Of a stretch of 39,550 nt of DNA, positions 1 through 9,755 are shown in pieces. Both the position numbers and the translations under genes were made by a program. The stretch's first letter is position 1; each line of letters opens with the position of its first letter. Source of the DNA: Triparma columacea (Eukaryota > Sar > Bolidophyceae > Parmales > Triparmaceae); contig BRYA01000478.1 of the NCBI GenBank assembly GCA_030267965.1, positions 1-39,550 of the forward strand. The letters run 5' to 3'. Under the pieces are notes generated by a model. The model did not search any database, was not told where the DNA came from, and worked only from the letters and a program-made list of their open reading frames with translations.

Positions 1-526
1 CCTTTACACCCTTTACACCCTTTACACCCTTTACACCCTTTACACCCTTTACACCCTTTACACCCTTTACACAATTTATACACTTTACCTTTACACACAT
101 CATTCCACCTTATACCCTCCTCTCTTCTACTCTCACTCCTTAACTCTTCTCACTTCTCCACAACTACACTCGCTCTCTTTTACTATTTCTTTATACACAT
201 CTACTAACACATACACACACCATATCACCTTATACCCTCCTTTCCTCTACTCTCCCCCCTCACTTCCTCTCTCTCCTCTACACAACCACACTTATCTATC
301 TTTTATTCATCCCCATACACATCAACTACACTTCTATCATACTCACAAACCACTATAACACTTCCACAACCTTTTCAAAACTTTATCCACATCTACTACA
401 CTTCCATTGTACTTACAAACCACTATAACACTTCCACAATACTCACAAACTACTATAACAATTACAAAATATTTTCAACAATAAAAATCAAATCAATTTC
501 TACTACAAATGTTGCTGCCCTAGTAG
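1..526. repeat. Terminal 9-bp tandem repeat and G-free low-complexity tract
   Basis: The first 72 bases are about eight copies of CCCTTTACA. After this, diverged longer repeats follow: the stretch at about 104-145 resembles 224-265, and the stretch at about 331-372 resembles 392-462. Only two G bases (172 and 409) occur on the plus strand before position 511, so the tract is extremely strand-asymmetric. It has no coding potential. It lies just downstream of the leftward gene ending at 527 and may contain that gene's 3' UTR. The 9-mer is not a standard TTAGGG or TTTAGGG telomere repeat, so calling this a subtelomere or contig end is inference. Confidence 0.75.
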
Positions 527-3500
527 TCACCCCTCATGTTCATCATCTTTCGGCAAAACACTGCTTACTTTACTCTTCCCACCTCCCACCCCTATAATAT
601 CTCCACCATTAGCGCCTCCAACACTTGCTCTCCTAATGCTTGCTCCCAAAGCACCTGCTAGACCACCCTCAGCTTCAGCATCAACACTTGCTCTCCTAAC
701 ACTCTCCCTCTTTCTAGCATCTCCATCTGCTGGAATAAAATCTACAGGAACTGTTGCTTTTGTAACATCAGTAAACCACTCTGGCTGCTCTGCTTCCCAT
801 TTAGCCCAGTTTAAGCCAACCCATCCCTTAATTTCTCCTTCAATTGAGACCCATTGATGCCTGGAAGTTTCAAAGACGCAAATCCTCATTGCATCATTTT
901 CTCCTTCAAGGAAGTATGCCATTGACATATCCTTTGACCTCTGTGTACTCCAAAAGGTGTGCAAGTACTTGCTCTCAATGTTAAAAAAGAAAACACCAAG
1001 GCATATGGTAGTTATTGGTATGATATACTTCACCATAAATGATGCAATATCAATTGGGTTATCATCTACATAAGGAGAAAATAGATATATATATATTAAC
1101 ATTGGTAGGCTTCCCATTGTCAATAGAAGTCCAAACAACCAATACATTCCCCCAACTTCATTTGGATGTCTAAAGTGTACCATTGAAGTGAAGTCTACAA
1201 TGATCTTTACAATCACTCTTATTAAAATACTGCTCACAATCTCCCAGTTACCCCCCAATGGCAACCAGTACCAGAAGTCTCCCCTCCATATCTTAAGCAA
1301 CAAGTACAAACCGAGATCGGTGCCAATGTAAAGGATTGCCCAACTACCTCCCATTAACCCAAAAAGAACTATTGTTGTACACCTTATTAGAAGCATCCCT
1401 GCTGACAACAGCATCATGGTAACAAACACTACTATTCTCTCGCTTGCATTTGCTGGTATGTACCCATAGAAGTCTGGTGCATATTCTCTCTTAGCAGGGT
1501 CTGTGTCCCAGTCATAACTAATTGTTGCTGAGGCAAAGCCTGTTGTAATTGCTGACACTGCAACTGAAAGCCATGCTGAAGTTCCAACCTCTTTGTCACT
1601 GGTTGCTATAGCCATAAGTTGGATGATGACTCCAGGGATTGCCTCACCAAACATCTCAATCGCTTTCATATAAGTCATCTCATACATTGGGTCAACTGCA
1701 GTCCCAGCCTCTTGTTTTTCTCCCTTAGCAACCCTGTAAGCATCAACGGCAGGCTTAAACCCAAATAAAATGGGAAGCAACTCCTTAATTGCCCTCAACG
1801 TCCCCAACTTCCTGTTTGATGCCCAAACAAAAAGCATTTGTATCCCCATTGACATTACCAAACTTACCAAAGAAGCCTTAAAGTACCCATACTTCTTATC
1901 ACTCCAAAACATGTATGTCACATACACATCAGTCAGCAAATCAGTCATGCTTGTCACAGCACCAACTGTTACTCTCATCTGAAGCCCCCAAGGAGCTCCC
2001 CTCACTACGCCGTACCCAACAGCTACAAACATGGCGTTCATCCAAGCATACTCCTCAAAGAGCTCCCTCACAGCAGTATTCTGCAGACGCCACTGGTCGA
2101 CACCTGCCTCAACAATTTTCCTACTTTTCAAGCATGGAGTAAGGTTGTTCCCAATAACAATTGCCTCTTCCTCACCTATTACGTCGAGTTTCTTTGACAC
2201 TGGATGGTTCCTGCTAACCTCTCCAAGAACTGCACGCTTCAACACGGTCACAAACCAAGGGTACTTATCAACCACCTCATTCAGTGCGCAGTTTTCTTTT
2301 GTTAAAGCAGACACTGCATCATCCTTGCTCTTCTTCTTCTTTCTCTTTTCAACCCTCTGCATTAGTTCCTCACCAAAAAACTTTCCATCCTTCTCTTCTA
2401 CTTCTTCACTACAAAGAAGATTGGAAAAATAGATTGCAGCTTTGTTCCCTGCCTCTAGGTGCCTCTTTAAGCTCGTCTCCACAATACTCTTGCTGCCCCC
2501 TCTATGCTCAACCTGAGTCATAAGCTCAATCTTGGTCTTCTTGTTTCCAAGTTTGGAGAATCTCCAAGTGGCAGTCACAAGTGGTGCTGCCGATGTTGTA
2601 GGATTGCAGGTAATCACCAGTGTTGTGTTATCTACCCTGAACACGCTCATCCTTTCAACATCCCAGAAAAATGCTGCAACTTCCTTGTGGGATGCTCTTG
2701 CAGTTATTGAAGTCTTCCCCCACCCAATTCCCTTCTCTGCCTTTATCATTGTCGTTCCACTCAATCCGCTACTGATCTCTTGAGCTCCGTCAATCTCTTC
2801 AAAGTGACTTTCAATCCCTGGCGCTCCCTCAATTGCAATCTCCTCAAATTTTTGAATGATCTGCTGTCTCTTGAAGGCGGCAATCTCATTGCTCTTGTCA
2901 AACTTCTTGCGTAAAACTGAGACAGCAGAAAGAAATGTAGGTCCCAATTTGTTCATTATTGCGCTAGGGACAAAACCACAAAGATCAACTTTCGAGATCA
3001 TGGTGACCCTTGTCTGTGGGATATAGCCATTGATTGGATGCAGCGGCTTGAAGTACCAAGTCGTGTGAATAGAGCCCTCGACAGCCCCTTTTTCCTCTAG
3101 AAAACCTTCAAGTTTATCCTGTGTGCTTGAAAAGTCTAAGAGTATTTTACCGCCCTCTTCTTTGTAAATAACTTCAGTCTTGAAGTCCCTCATACTGAGA
3201 CCCGGAACTCCCAAACTCCTTCTAGTAAACCACAACATCTTGTGTTTGTTGACATGCTTCACTTGGGTGTACACTCCCCGTGCAGAAGCTGTCTTGGCCA
3301 TGTGTCTGCTGTGCGTCCCATAGAATTCTGACGCAGCGCATTCCTCAGCACTTGCATCAACTACCGTTACAGCTTTACATGTTGCAATGCTTTCCCCATC
3401 AACATGAACTAGCTTCATCTTGACCTTGTCATCGGGACTCTTCAGTTCATCAAAGTTCTCGTCCTCCTTGCACTTCTCATAAAACTCTTTCCCCTTCCTG

Positions 3501-6070
3501 ATGGCAGCCTTCTCCTCATCTGTATAATCTTGGGGCTCGTTCTTGATGATGTTGACAAGAGAGGCAAGTGCAGCTTTATCAACCTCGTCATCCCGCTTGA
3601 AGGAATCCCTGAGTACTGCTATCGTACTTAATACTCGTGGAGTAGATCTGTCGACAATTTTGACTGGAATATACCCCCCTGTGTCCATGTATTGGGTCAA
3701 TGTAAGTTTACACTGGAGAACACCATTATGGTCCTCAATATTCTTGGCAGTGAGAATGCCACTTGTTGTAGCTTTCACAAGATTTCCTAGATTTCCCCCA
3801 TAGTCTACCTGCTCTTTAGCTGGGACAAATGCTACAGACATGGTGTCATCTTGGCGTCCCTTTTGCAATACATATCTCATCACAAATTCTCTTTTGTGAA
3901 AAGGGAAGGGAAGTTTCCTTACTGTTACAAACACCTTCTCATTAACGCTTCCTTCGTCACTCTTCATTATCTCCAGCCTTGCAGTGTTCCCTTCCTTTCT
4001 ATCCACTGCCATCCTCTCCCTGCTGCAGTACTCAAAGAACCAAGCAGCTGCTTCCTCAGCTGAGCAGTCGGCAACGCACTCGGCTCTTCCAAAACCAAGT
4101 GTCTTTTTTCCTTTCTCCTGCTGCTTGTACTTGATCTCCATCTTCACTCCCCCATAAGGTGACTCAAGAGGCCCCCACCCTTCTTCATCCTCCCCACCAA
4201 AGAGCTCCTCCAACTCCCCAAACACCTTCTTCTGGTCCTCCTCCAACTCAACACCCTCCTTCATCCTCTCCACCAAGGCCCCCCTGACCTCAGCATCAAC
4301 CTTCTTCCCATTCCTCCTGAACTTCTCCTGTAACCTGTTGGCCTCAACAAGCTGATTCTTTGTAAGGTAGTCAATTGCTTTGTCCATCAGTGTCTTTTGA
4401 AGGCCTTTGAAATGCAGATTGACTGTTTGAATGCGTGTCAACCTACAGACATTTGGAGCAATCTCATTGAAGAAGTAGACACCTGTAGTCTCTGCCAGCA
4501 CAAATCCTTCCTTACTAAGGTCCTTGAAGCCTCCTCCTGGGTACTCTGTCAGTGGCACAAAAGCTAACATGTATGAAGTCAGGCCATTCTCAAGTTTGAC
4601 TTCCTTCCACACAAACCACATCTCAAAGAGTCGGTTGGTGGCGGCAGGGACCTTCACACCAAAATGTTGATGCAAGCTTCTAGTTCTGTCAACATCATTC
4701 CTGATAACCCTTGGTAAGTTCCCTTGATTTTTTAAGTGCTCCTCTGATCGCGCGAATGTGTCAAGCAGAACTTGCTCTGCTAACAAACCCTTTGCTGACT
4801 TGTCCACAGTGACCCCAAAGGCTGCCCACACCTTGTCCTCCTCTCTCCACAGAAACTTGTCAATGCCCTCCTTCAGTGTCCCCTTGACTCTCTTTCCCTT
4901 CTTGTAGAGTTCCTCCTCCAGCCCTTCAACACTTTCCAGCATCCTGTCCTCTTCTTCAGTAAGAGTTGGCACATTGGGCATGACCTCCTCCACAAAGTGC
5001 ATCTTCCTCCGCTCGTCAATGACTGCAGGCTGTCTGAACTCATCCATTATTACATTGAGAATTCCCTTCAATGAGGTATAGGCAGACTTGGTGACGCTTT
5101 TCCCGTCACTTTTGAAACTAGGGCGCGCAGGGCCCGCACTCTTGAAACTAGGGCGCGCACTCTTGAAACTAGGACGCACACTCTTGAAACTAGGACGCAC
5201 ACTCTTGAAACTTGAGTGCGCACTTTTTGAGCTTTTGTTTGTGAGAACATCAGCTTCTGGTTTCATCTCTGTTGCTCTCTCCTCTGCCTTAAGAATTCCC
5301 ACCATGGTGACTGCAGTTTGTCCAAACTCAAAATCAGTGAAACTGAGCTTACCCTTAATGACACCTCGTTTGACAGTCTTTGTCTTTATTGACGCTAGAA
5401 TATTGACAAGCGTCGCAGTTGACTCATCAGAAAGATCGTCCTCGTCAAGGGGTGCCAACTCCATAATGTTCGTCGATTTGTCAGGAGATACGACTTTGAT
5501 ATCGAGGAGAAATTCGACAAACTTATTCCCGCTGCCGTGGTGCTGCCAGTAGACGAGTCTGTGAATGACTCCTTCCTTTTTGTCATACTCCTGGAGGGTC
5601 TTCCTTCGGAACTTGCCCTGCTCACAATCGGTCAGGAGAAAGTCAATGATCTTGTCGCGCTCGTCATGGAAGACATCAGCAAGCTCCATAATCTTGACAT
5701 CGAGGCCGGTAGAATTGTCGATAAGGCCTTCAAGGGCTCCTCGGTCATCCAGAAGCTTGACAAGTTTGACTTGCTGGGGGCCAAGAGCTGTGTAATCGAT
5801 ATCTACGGGACCGTGTATTGCGGAGGGTGTGCGATTGGAGCCTGAAGAGGGCTCGGTTGTCTTCAGCAGAACATTATCGTACTGCTTCGATGCGTTGTTG
5901 TCTGGTTGACTACCATCACCGGGAGGAGCCTCTTGGTCTGGAGCATCAATCCTGCGGAGAGGCTTCTCCCCCTCCATGCCTTTGAAGGAGAGATCTTCAT
6001 GATCGCTTCCCCCGCGTTGGTCCGTTGACGATCCAATTCCCTCGCTGGGTTCTATGACGCGGCGATCCAT
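527..6070 (-). CDS. Multi-START-like domain protein with C-terminal XK-related-like membrane region
   Basis: This is a single-exon gene of 1847 residues. A charged N-terminal region (to about residue 90) is followed by several related modules of about 180-200 residues. They look like START/Bet v 1-type lipid-binding folds (roughly 90-270, 410-590, 650-860, 900-1110 and 1140-1290), each with a conserved lead-in around a basic segment and a closing amphipathic helix. Residues about 284-321 are a 7-residue tandem repeat (SFKSVRP type). Residues about 1345-1700 hold eight or so hydrophobic segments. The stretches MTDLLTDVYVTYMF and EMFGEAIPGVIIQLMA resemble the conserved helices of XK-related scramblase-like proteins. 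The C-terminal tail has two RRASV sites that fit a basophilic kinase (PKA-type) consensus. I infer a membrane lipid-binding or lipid-transfer protein. The module count and XK link are judged by eye. Confidence 0.8.
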   Translation of the reverse strand: MDRRVIEPSEGIGSSTDQRGGSDHEDLSFKGMEGEKPLRRIDAPDQEAPPGDGSQPDNNASKQYDNVLLKTTEPSSGSNRTPSAIHGPVDIDYTALGPQQVKLVKLLDDRGALEGLIDNSTGLDVKIMELADVFHDERDKIIDFLLTDCEQGKFRRKTLQEYDKKEGVIHRLVYWQHHGSGNKFVEFLLDIKVVSPDKSTNIMELAPLDEDDLSDESTATLVNILASIKTKTVKRGVIKGKLSFTDFEFGQTAVTMVGILKAEERATEMKPEADVLTNKSSKSAHSSFKSVRPSFKSVRPSFKSARPSFKSAGPARPSFKSDGKSVTKSAYTSLKGILNVIMDEFRQPAVIDERRKMHFVEEVMPNVPTLTEEEDRMLESVEGLEEELYKKGKRVKGTLKEGIDKFLWREEDKVWAAFGVTVDKSAKGLLAEQVLLDTFARSEEHLKNQGNLPRVIRNDVDRTRSLHQHFGVKVPAATNRLFEMWFVWKEVKLENGLTSYMLAFVPLTEYPGGGFKDLSKEGFVLAETTGVYFFNEIAPNVCRLTRIQTVNLHFKGLQKTLMDKAIDYLTKNQLVEANRLQEKFRRNGKKVDAEVRGALVERMKEGVELEEDQKKVFGELEELFGGEDEEGWGPLESPYGGVKMEIKYKQQEKGKKTLGFGRAECVADCSAEEAAAWFFEYCSRERMAVDRKEGNTARLEIMKSDEGSVNEKVFVTVRKLPFPFHKREFVMRYVLQKGRQDDTMSVAFVPAKEQVDYGGNLGNLVKATTSGILTAKNIEDHNGVLQCKLTLTQYMDTGGYIPVKIVDRSTPRVLSTIAVLRDSFKRDDEVDKAALASLVNIIKNEPQDYTDEEKAAIRKGKEFYEKCKEDENFDELKSPDDKVKMKLVHVDGESIATCKAVTVVDASAEECAASEFYGTHSRHMAKTASARGVYTQVKHVNKHKMLWFTRRSLGVPGLSMRDFKTEVIYKEEGGKILLDFSSTQDKLEGFLEEKGAVEGSIHTTWYFKPLHPINGYIPQTRVTMISKVDLCGFVPSAIMNKLGPTFLSAVSVLRKKFDKSNEIAAFKRQQIIQKFEEIAIEGAPGIESHFEEIDGAQEISSGLSGTTMIKAEKGIGWGKTSITARASHKEVAAFFWDVERMSVFRVDNTTLVITCNPTTSAAPLVTATWRFSKLGNKKTKIELMTQVEHRGGSKSIVETSLKRHLEAGNKAAIYFSNLLCSEEVEEKDGKFFGEELMQRVEKRKKKKSKDDAVSALTKENCALNEVVDKYPWFVTVLKRAVLGEVSRNHPVSKKLDVIGEEEAIVIGNNLTPCLKSRKIVEAGVDQWRLQNTAVRELFEEYAWMNAMFVAVGYGVVRGAPWGLQMRVTVGAVTSMTDLLTDVYVTYMFWSDKKYGYFKASLVSLVMSMGIQMLFVWASNRKLGTLRAIKELLPILFGFKPAVDAYRVAKGEKQEAGTAVDPMYEMTYMKAIEMFGEAIPGVIIQLMAIATSDKEVGTSAWLSVAVSAITTGFASATISYDWDTDPAKREYAPDFYGYIPANASERIVVFVTMMLLSAGMLLIRCTTIVLFGLMGGSWAILYIGTDLGLYLLLKIWRGDFWYWLPLGGNWEIVSSILIRVIVKIIVDFTSMVHFRHPNEVGGMYWLFGLLLTMGSLPMLIYIYLFSPYVDDNPIDIASFMVKYIIPITTICLGVFFFNIESKYLHTFWSTQRSKDMSMAYFLEGENDAMRICVFETSRHQWVSIEGEIKGWVGLNWAKWEAEQPEWFTDVTKATVPVDFIPADGDARKRESVRRASVDAEAEGGLAGALGASIRRASVGGANGGDIIGVGGGKSKVSSVLPKDDEHEG
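5108..5225 (-). repeat. 21-bp in-frame minisatellite
   Basis: About five copies of a 21-bp unit (plus-strand core CTCTTGAAACTAGGACGCAC) lie inside the giant START-like gene. They encode repeated SFKSVRP/SFKSARP heptads at about residues 284-321. The unit is a multiple of three, so copy-number change keeps the frame. The segment is basic and Ser-rich and is likely a flexible linker. Confidence 0.85.
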
Positions 6071-6728
6071 GCTGGCTCTGCAGATTTCTCAAACCTAGAG
6101 GAAGGATGTTAAGCGGGGAGGGGGCAAGATGAGTTAGTTACGTACTTAAAAATTGAATGCCACCGGTCCTCCGACGGGAATAAATCCAAAAAAGACGAAA
6201 AACGTCATCCAAAAACACACGACATGTTTCATGAACCCCCCCTCATTGCCCTCTTGCCATCTCCATCTCGGGCCACTTTGCAAATCACATCACTCCGCGC
6301 ATTAATAGAGTTCAGCGTCAAATAACTCTTATTCGTTCCCCGTCTCCCTCCTCCTAACTCACTTTTTTGTTGCTTCGTCAGGTTAAAGGTGAGAGATCAG
6401 CTTGAGAATTTGCCTGCTGTTTGGACTGGCTCTACCTCCTACCTCTGGGTAAGAGTTTGGTGCACAAGTCTTCAGGGACTGCTCCGTAGTAGTCCCCTCT
6501 GACATTGACAAGTCGTTAGGGCAATTCTATCCCTCTTTGCTCCCCCCCCGCCTCCCCCTCCCCCCCCGCCTCCCCCTCCCCCCCCAAGCCAAACCAAGCC
6601 CATCCCTAATCCGTACGCATCACTTAACGAATCCGTATGATTTTGGTCGACTTAGCCCTTCTTTATCCTAATTGCCCTAAAAGTATAAACTATTGTTTCG
6701 TTTTGAATTCGTAAACCTTTCACCACCT
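6071..6728. other. Intergenic region with C-rich tandem repeat
   Basis: This gap separates the start of the leftward START-like gene from the 3' end of the leftward FAM21/CAPZIP-like gene. It should hold the promoter and 5' UTR of the START-like gene. A pyrimidine tract with a good acceptor (CCTTCCTCTAG on the minus strand, about 6098-6108) lies just upstream of that ATG, so a 5' UTR intron is possible. The region 6542-6585 is a C-rich tandem repeat, annotated separately. I see no open frame with coding character and no tRNA. Confidence 0.5.
6542..6585. repeat. 18-bp C-rich tandem repeat, G4-forming candidate
   Basis: Two full copies of an 18-bp unit (eight C, G, CC, T, five C, T) occupy 6542-6559 and 6560-6577, followed by a partial third copy to 6585. 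The minus strand therefore carries closely spaced G-runs of 5 to 9 bases, a pattern that can fold as a G-quadruplex. It sits about 480 bp upstream of the START-like gene's ATG. Confidence 0.7.
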
Positions 6729-9535
6729 TCACTTCTTTCCGCCAAAGAATCCGCTAACCCTTTTCTTTGCTGTTTTCGTTGCTGCTTTGGTCGCGCCTGA
6801 AGCAGCTTCCCCCACCGCGCTGACAGACTCAACAAGCTTCTCTGCAGAGAACATCTTTTTTAGCTTTGGCTTTCTTTTCTTCTTCTTCTGAACAGCCCTT
6901 GTTGCGTTGTTGTGTTGTAGCTGCGAGAAGCGAAAACGTTTGCGAGGGTGAGTCGCAGGTTCTGTGCCTAGCACGCCAGTTATGATATCATCCTGCCCAT
7001 CCCGCCCCCTCCCCTCTCCATGCTCTCACCTCCCCTGCCGGTTTCTCGTCGTCCGTGTTGAATTCGAATCTCTTTTTCATCAAAGCGGGGGGGACTCCAC
7101 CGCCGGGTGTCATTCCTGGCATTGCCATCATGCCTGGCATACCAATTCCCCCCTTGGGCGGACCTCTAGGTCCGCCCAACATCATTTTCATGTCGAGCCC
7201 GCCAAGGTTTTTGGCAAGTGCGCTGATCTTTCCTGTAGCTGACGACTTGACTGACGCCTGCGAAGAGCCTACACTGAGTCTGTCGTCATTAATTACGTGC
7301 ATGTTGGGGTCCTTGTCTCCATGGATCTTCTTGAGTGTTCTGACCTGGGGGGAGTTCTGAGTGCTCGTAGTGAGACTGCTCGGCCTTGAGATGTCGCTGT
7401 CCCTTTCATCGCCTTCTGAAATAGCAGAAGTTGACCTTGCAAGGTCGTCAGGATTTGTTTCTGTCTTAATGGGCAGTATTGACGGCGTCTCGGTAACGGT
7501 GATGGAACGCTTCCTGGGCTTTGGCGGCTCGTCTGGATTCATCACGCCATTGGATGAGGCAGAGGAAGCGGAATCGCCTGAGGAACGAGTGACGTTTGAT
7601 GGGGGAATCACTGGCATGGGTCCCACCTTGATATCGGAGCCACCCGCCTTCATTTTGGCAATTCGATCGGCAATGGAACCTGTGGAAGAGGAGGCCGACC
7701 CGATGGAGGAGGAGGAGGGAGCCGTAGTGGTAGAGGATTCCTGACTCTTTTTCTTCATGGCGGCGATCTTGTCTGCGACAGAGGAGGATTTAGAAGAGGT
7801 ACTTGCTGTCGAGGTGGGTCTGGAGGTGGCTTCCCCGTCCGGTGTACTTTTTTGTTCCTTCATAGAGGCGATCCTTTCGGCGACTGTTTTCTTCTTGGCA
7901 CCGAGAGTAGATTTCGCCTCGCTGTCCTTGTCTCCATTAAACGAGCTTTTCTGCTCCTTCATTGCAGCGATCCTATCGGCGACAGATTGCATCTCAGCTT
8001 CGGGGGCAGGCTTTTCGTCGCCCTTTGCTGAGCCCATTGAGGCGCCCTTCGCTGGGCCCTTTGCGGCACCCTTTGCGGAGATCGGGGTAGATTTGGGGGT
8101 GTTGGTAGGGGTGGGGGCAGGGACAGGGGTGGCGGCGGCGTCATAACTGGAGGCGCTTGAGGTATTCATCTTCAAGGCTGCGATACGAGACTGAATGGGA
8201 GATTCTTTTGCTGCCAAGGGCTTGGCAGCAGGTGGAGGAGAGGCTGTATTTGCGGGGGGAGGCGGAGTGTCCGCCTTGGTATCAGCCTTTTCCGTTGGCG
8301 TCGCGGCCTTCTTAGCCTTTTCCTCATCTGCAGATTTTAGCTTCAAGGCAGCTATCTTTTCAGCGATAGAGGACGAGGAAGAAGATGAAGTATTGGACTT
8401 TGCGGGGGCAGCAGCAGCGGTCTTCTTAGCCATTTCTGCGTCAACAGACTTCTGCTTCATGGCGGCGATCCTGGGCGAGAGGAGGACGGGATGGGTTTAG
8501 CTTCTCGAGGCAGCGAGTCGATTTCAATGTTGCTTCTTATGTATCTTCTCACCTCTCGGCGATAGACTGCTTAGGGGTCTGCTCGTCTTTGTTAGCTTTG
8601 ATTATTTCTTTCGGCGCTTCTTTCATTGTGGGCTTCTTCTCTGCATTTTCCTCTTCCTTCTTCTTCTTCGCCTCAGCTTCCTCCTCCTCTTGCTTCTTCT
8701 TCTTCGCCACAGCTTCCTCCTCCTCTTGCTTCTTCTTCTTCGTCTCAGCTTCCTCCTCCGCTTGCTTCTTCTTCTTCGCCTCAGCTTCCTCCTCCTCTTG
8801 CTTCTTCTTCTTCGCCTCAGTTTCCTCCTCTTCTTGCTTCTTCTTCTTCGCCTCAGCCTCCTCCTCCTCTTGCTTCTTCTTCTTCGCCTCAGCTTCCTCC
8901 TCCTCTTCCTTCTTCTTCACCTTCTCGGCGGCCTTCGACACCGTCCCTCTTGCATCCCTTGCGGATGCATTCAATAAGCCCTTCTGTTCCAACGTCTGAC
9001 TTCTCGACCTTGCAAGGGCCATCATGTTTTCTCCTTTCGATATGTTCTTCGTAGAGTCTTCATCTGCCAAGTCGGGGTGGAGGCTGTCGTAGGATATGCT
9101 CATTTCAATTTTCCCTCCGCCTAAGCGGGGAGAATCTACAGATGCAGGGGCTGGGGGAACAGCAGGAGAGGCCTTGGATATTGCCTTTGTGGGGGAAGCT
9201 GGTGGGGTAGCCGGGGGTTTTTGTTTCTCTGCCTGCGCAACGGCTTGTGTCTCTTCCTTAGCTTTCGCCTCAGTCTTCTCCTCGCTGCATTTCGTGGCCT
9301 TATCACCAGAAATCTTCTTCCCCTCGGACTGGATGTTAGCATGCTCCACTTTGGGCTTTGGTGGCTCGACAGCCTCCTTGGTTTCGGTGGGCGTGTTTTC
9401 GACCTTTTTGGGGACACGAAAGTTGCGCGGCACAGTTTTTGGTCTGCTGGCAGCATCGTCGCCCTTTTCCAGTTTCATTGCCGCTATCCGATCCTTGATC
9501 GACATGGGCCTAGACTCTGAATCACGTGCGGACAT
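6729..9535 (-). CDS. FAM21/CAPZIP-type actin-capping-protein-interacting protein
   Basis: Three exons, complement(6729-6920, 7030-8470, 8553-9535), give 871 residues. Phases sum exactly, and introns of 109 and 82 bp have GTGAG...AG ends. The first splice rebuilds the motif SIAERIAAMK across the junction, which supports it. Eight copies of a short helix motif (I-A-[DE]-[RK]-I-A-x-[ML]-K) are spread over the chain, starting with SIKDRIAAMK near the N terminus. Residues about 205-290 are a highly charged EEEEAEAKKKKQ repeat. The C-terminal part has a Gly/Met/Pro-rich segment after KISALAKNLGG. It ends in a basic LQHNNATRAVQKKKKRKPK stretch resembling the capping-protein-interaction (CPI) motif L-x-H-x-T-x-x-R...RR-x-P of FAM21 (WASH complex), CapZIP and CD2AP. 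I infer a regulator of actin capping protein at endosomes or the cell cortex. Family placement is by motif pattern only. Confidence 0.75.
8669..8920 (-). repeat. 36-bp minisatellite encoding a charged helix
   Basis: Seven near-identical 36-bp units (plus-strand core CGCCTCAGCTTCCTCCTCCT) encode seven 12-residue EEEEAEAKKKKQ repeats in exon 1 of the FAM21/CAPZIP-like gene. The alternation of four acidic and four basic residues is typical of ER/K single alpha-helices, which act as stiff spacers. All copies stay in frame, and the few differences are mostly single substitutions such as A to T. Confidence 0.9.
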
Positions 9536-9755
9536 TGCGGGTCTGCGCTATGTGGTCTCAATGAGCCTGATATCGATCGAGGAGCGGTTCTAATATGCGG
9601 GTCTTGAGCGATTTTTGCGTTGTTTTTCAATGGATTTTATGAAGAACCCCAGGATTTGGACCCACAGGATTTGGGAGCCCATAATAGGATTCCACCAAAA
9701 GTGAATTTCGCGTTACCAATTTCTTTAACAAAACATATACACAAGCATCTTATTA

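Noticed and set aside
1..72. Canonical telomere
   Set aside because: The unit CCCTTTACA is not CCCTAA or CCCTAAA, so only a telomere-like or satellite array can be stated.
7757..8146. Plus-strand frames opposite the IADRIA repeats
   Set aside because: They are antisense shadows of the repeated helix motifs. The minus strand is supported by exact splice phases.
8669..8920. Regular repeats that might suggest a CRISPR array
   Set aside because: Units are contiguous with no spacers and encode an in-frame protein repeat in a eukaryotic gene.
8589..9054. Plus-strand Ser/Phe-rich and Pro-rich frames opposite the 36-bp repeat
   Set aside because: They are shadows of the Glu/Lys minisatellite in the FAM21/CAPZIP-like exon.
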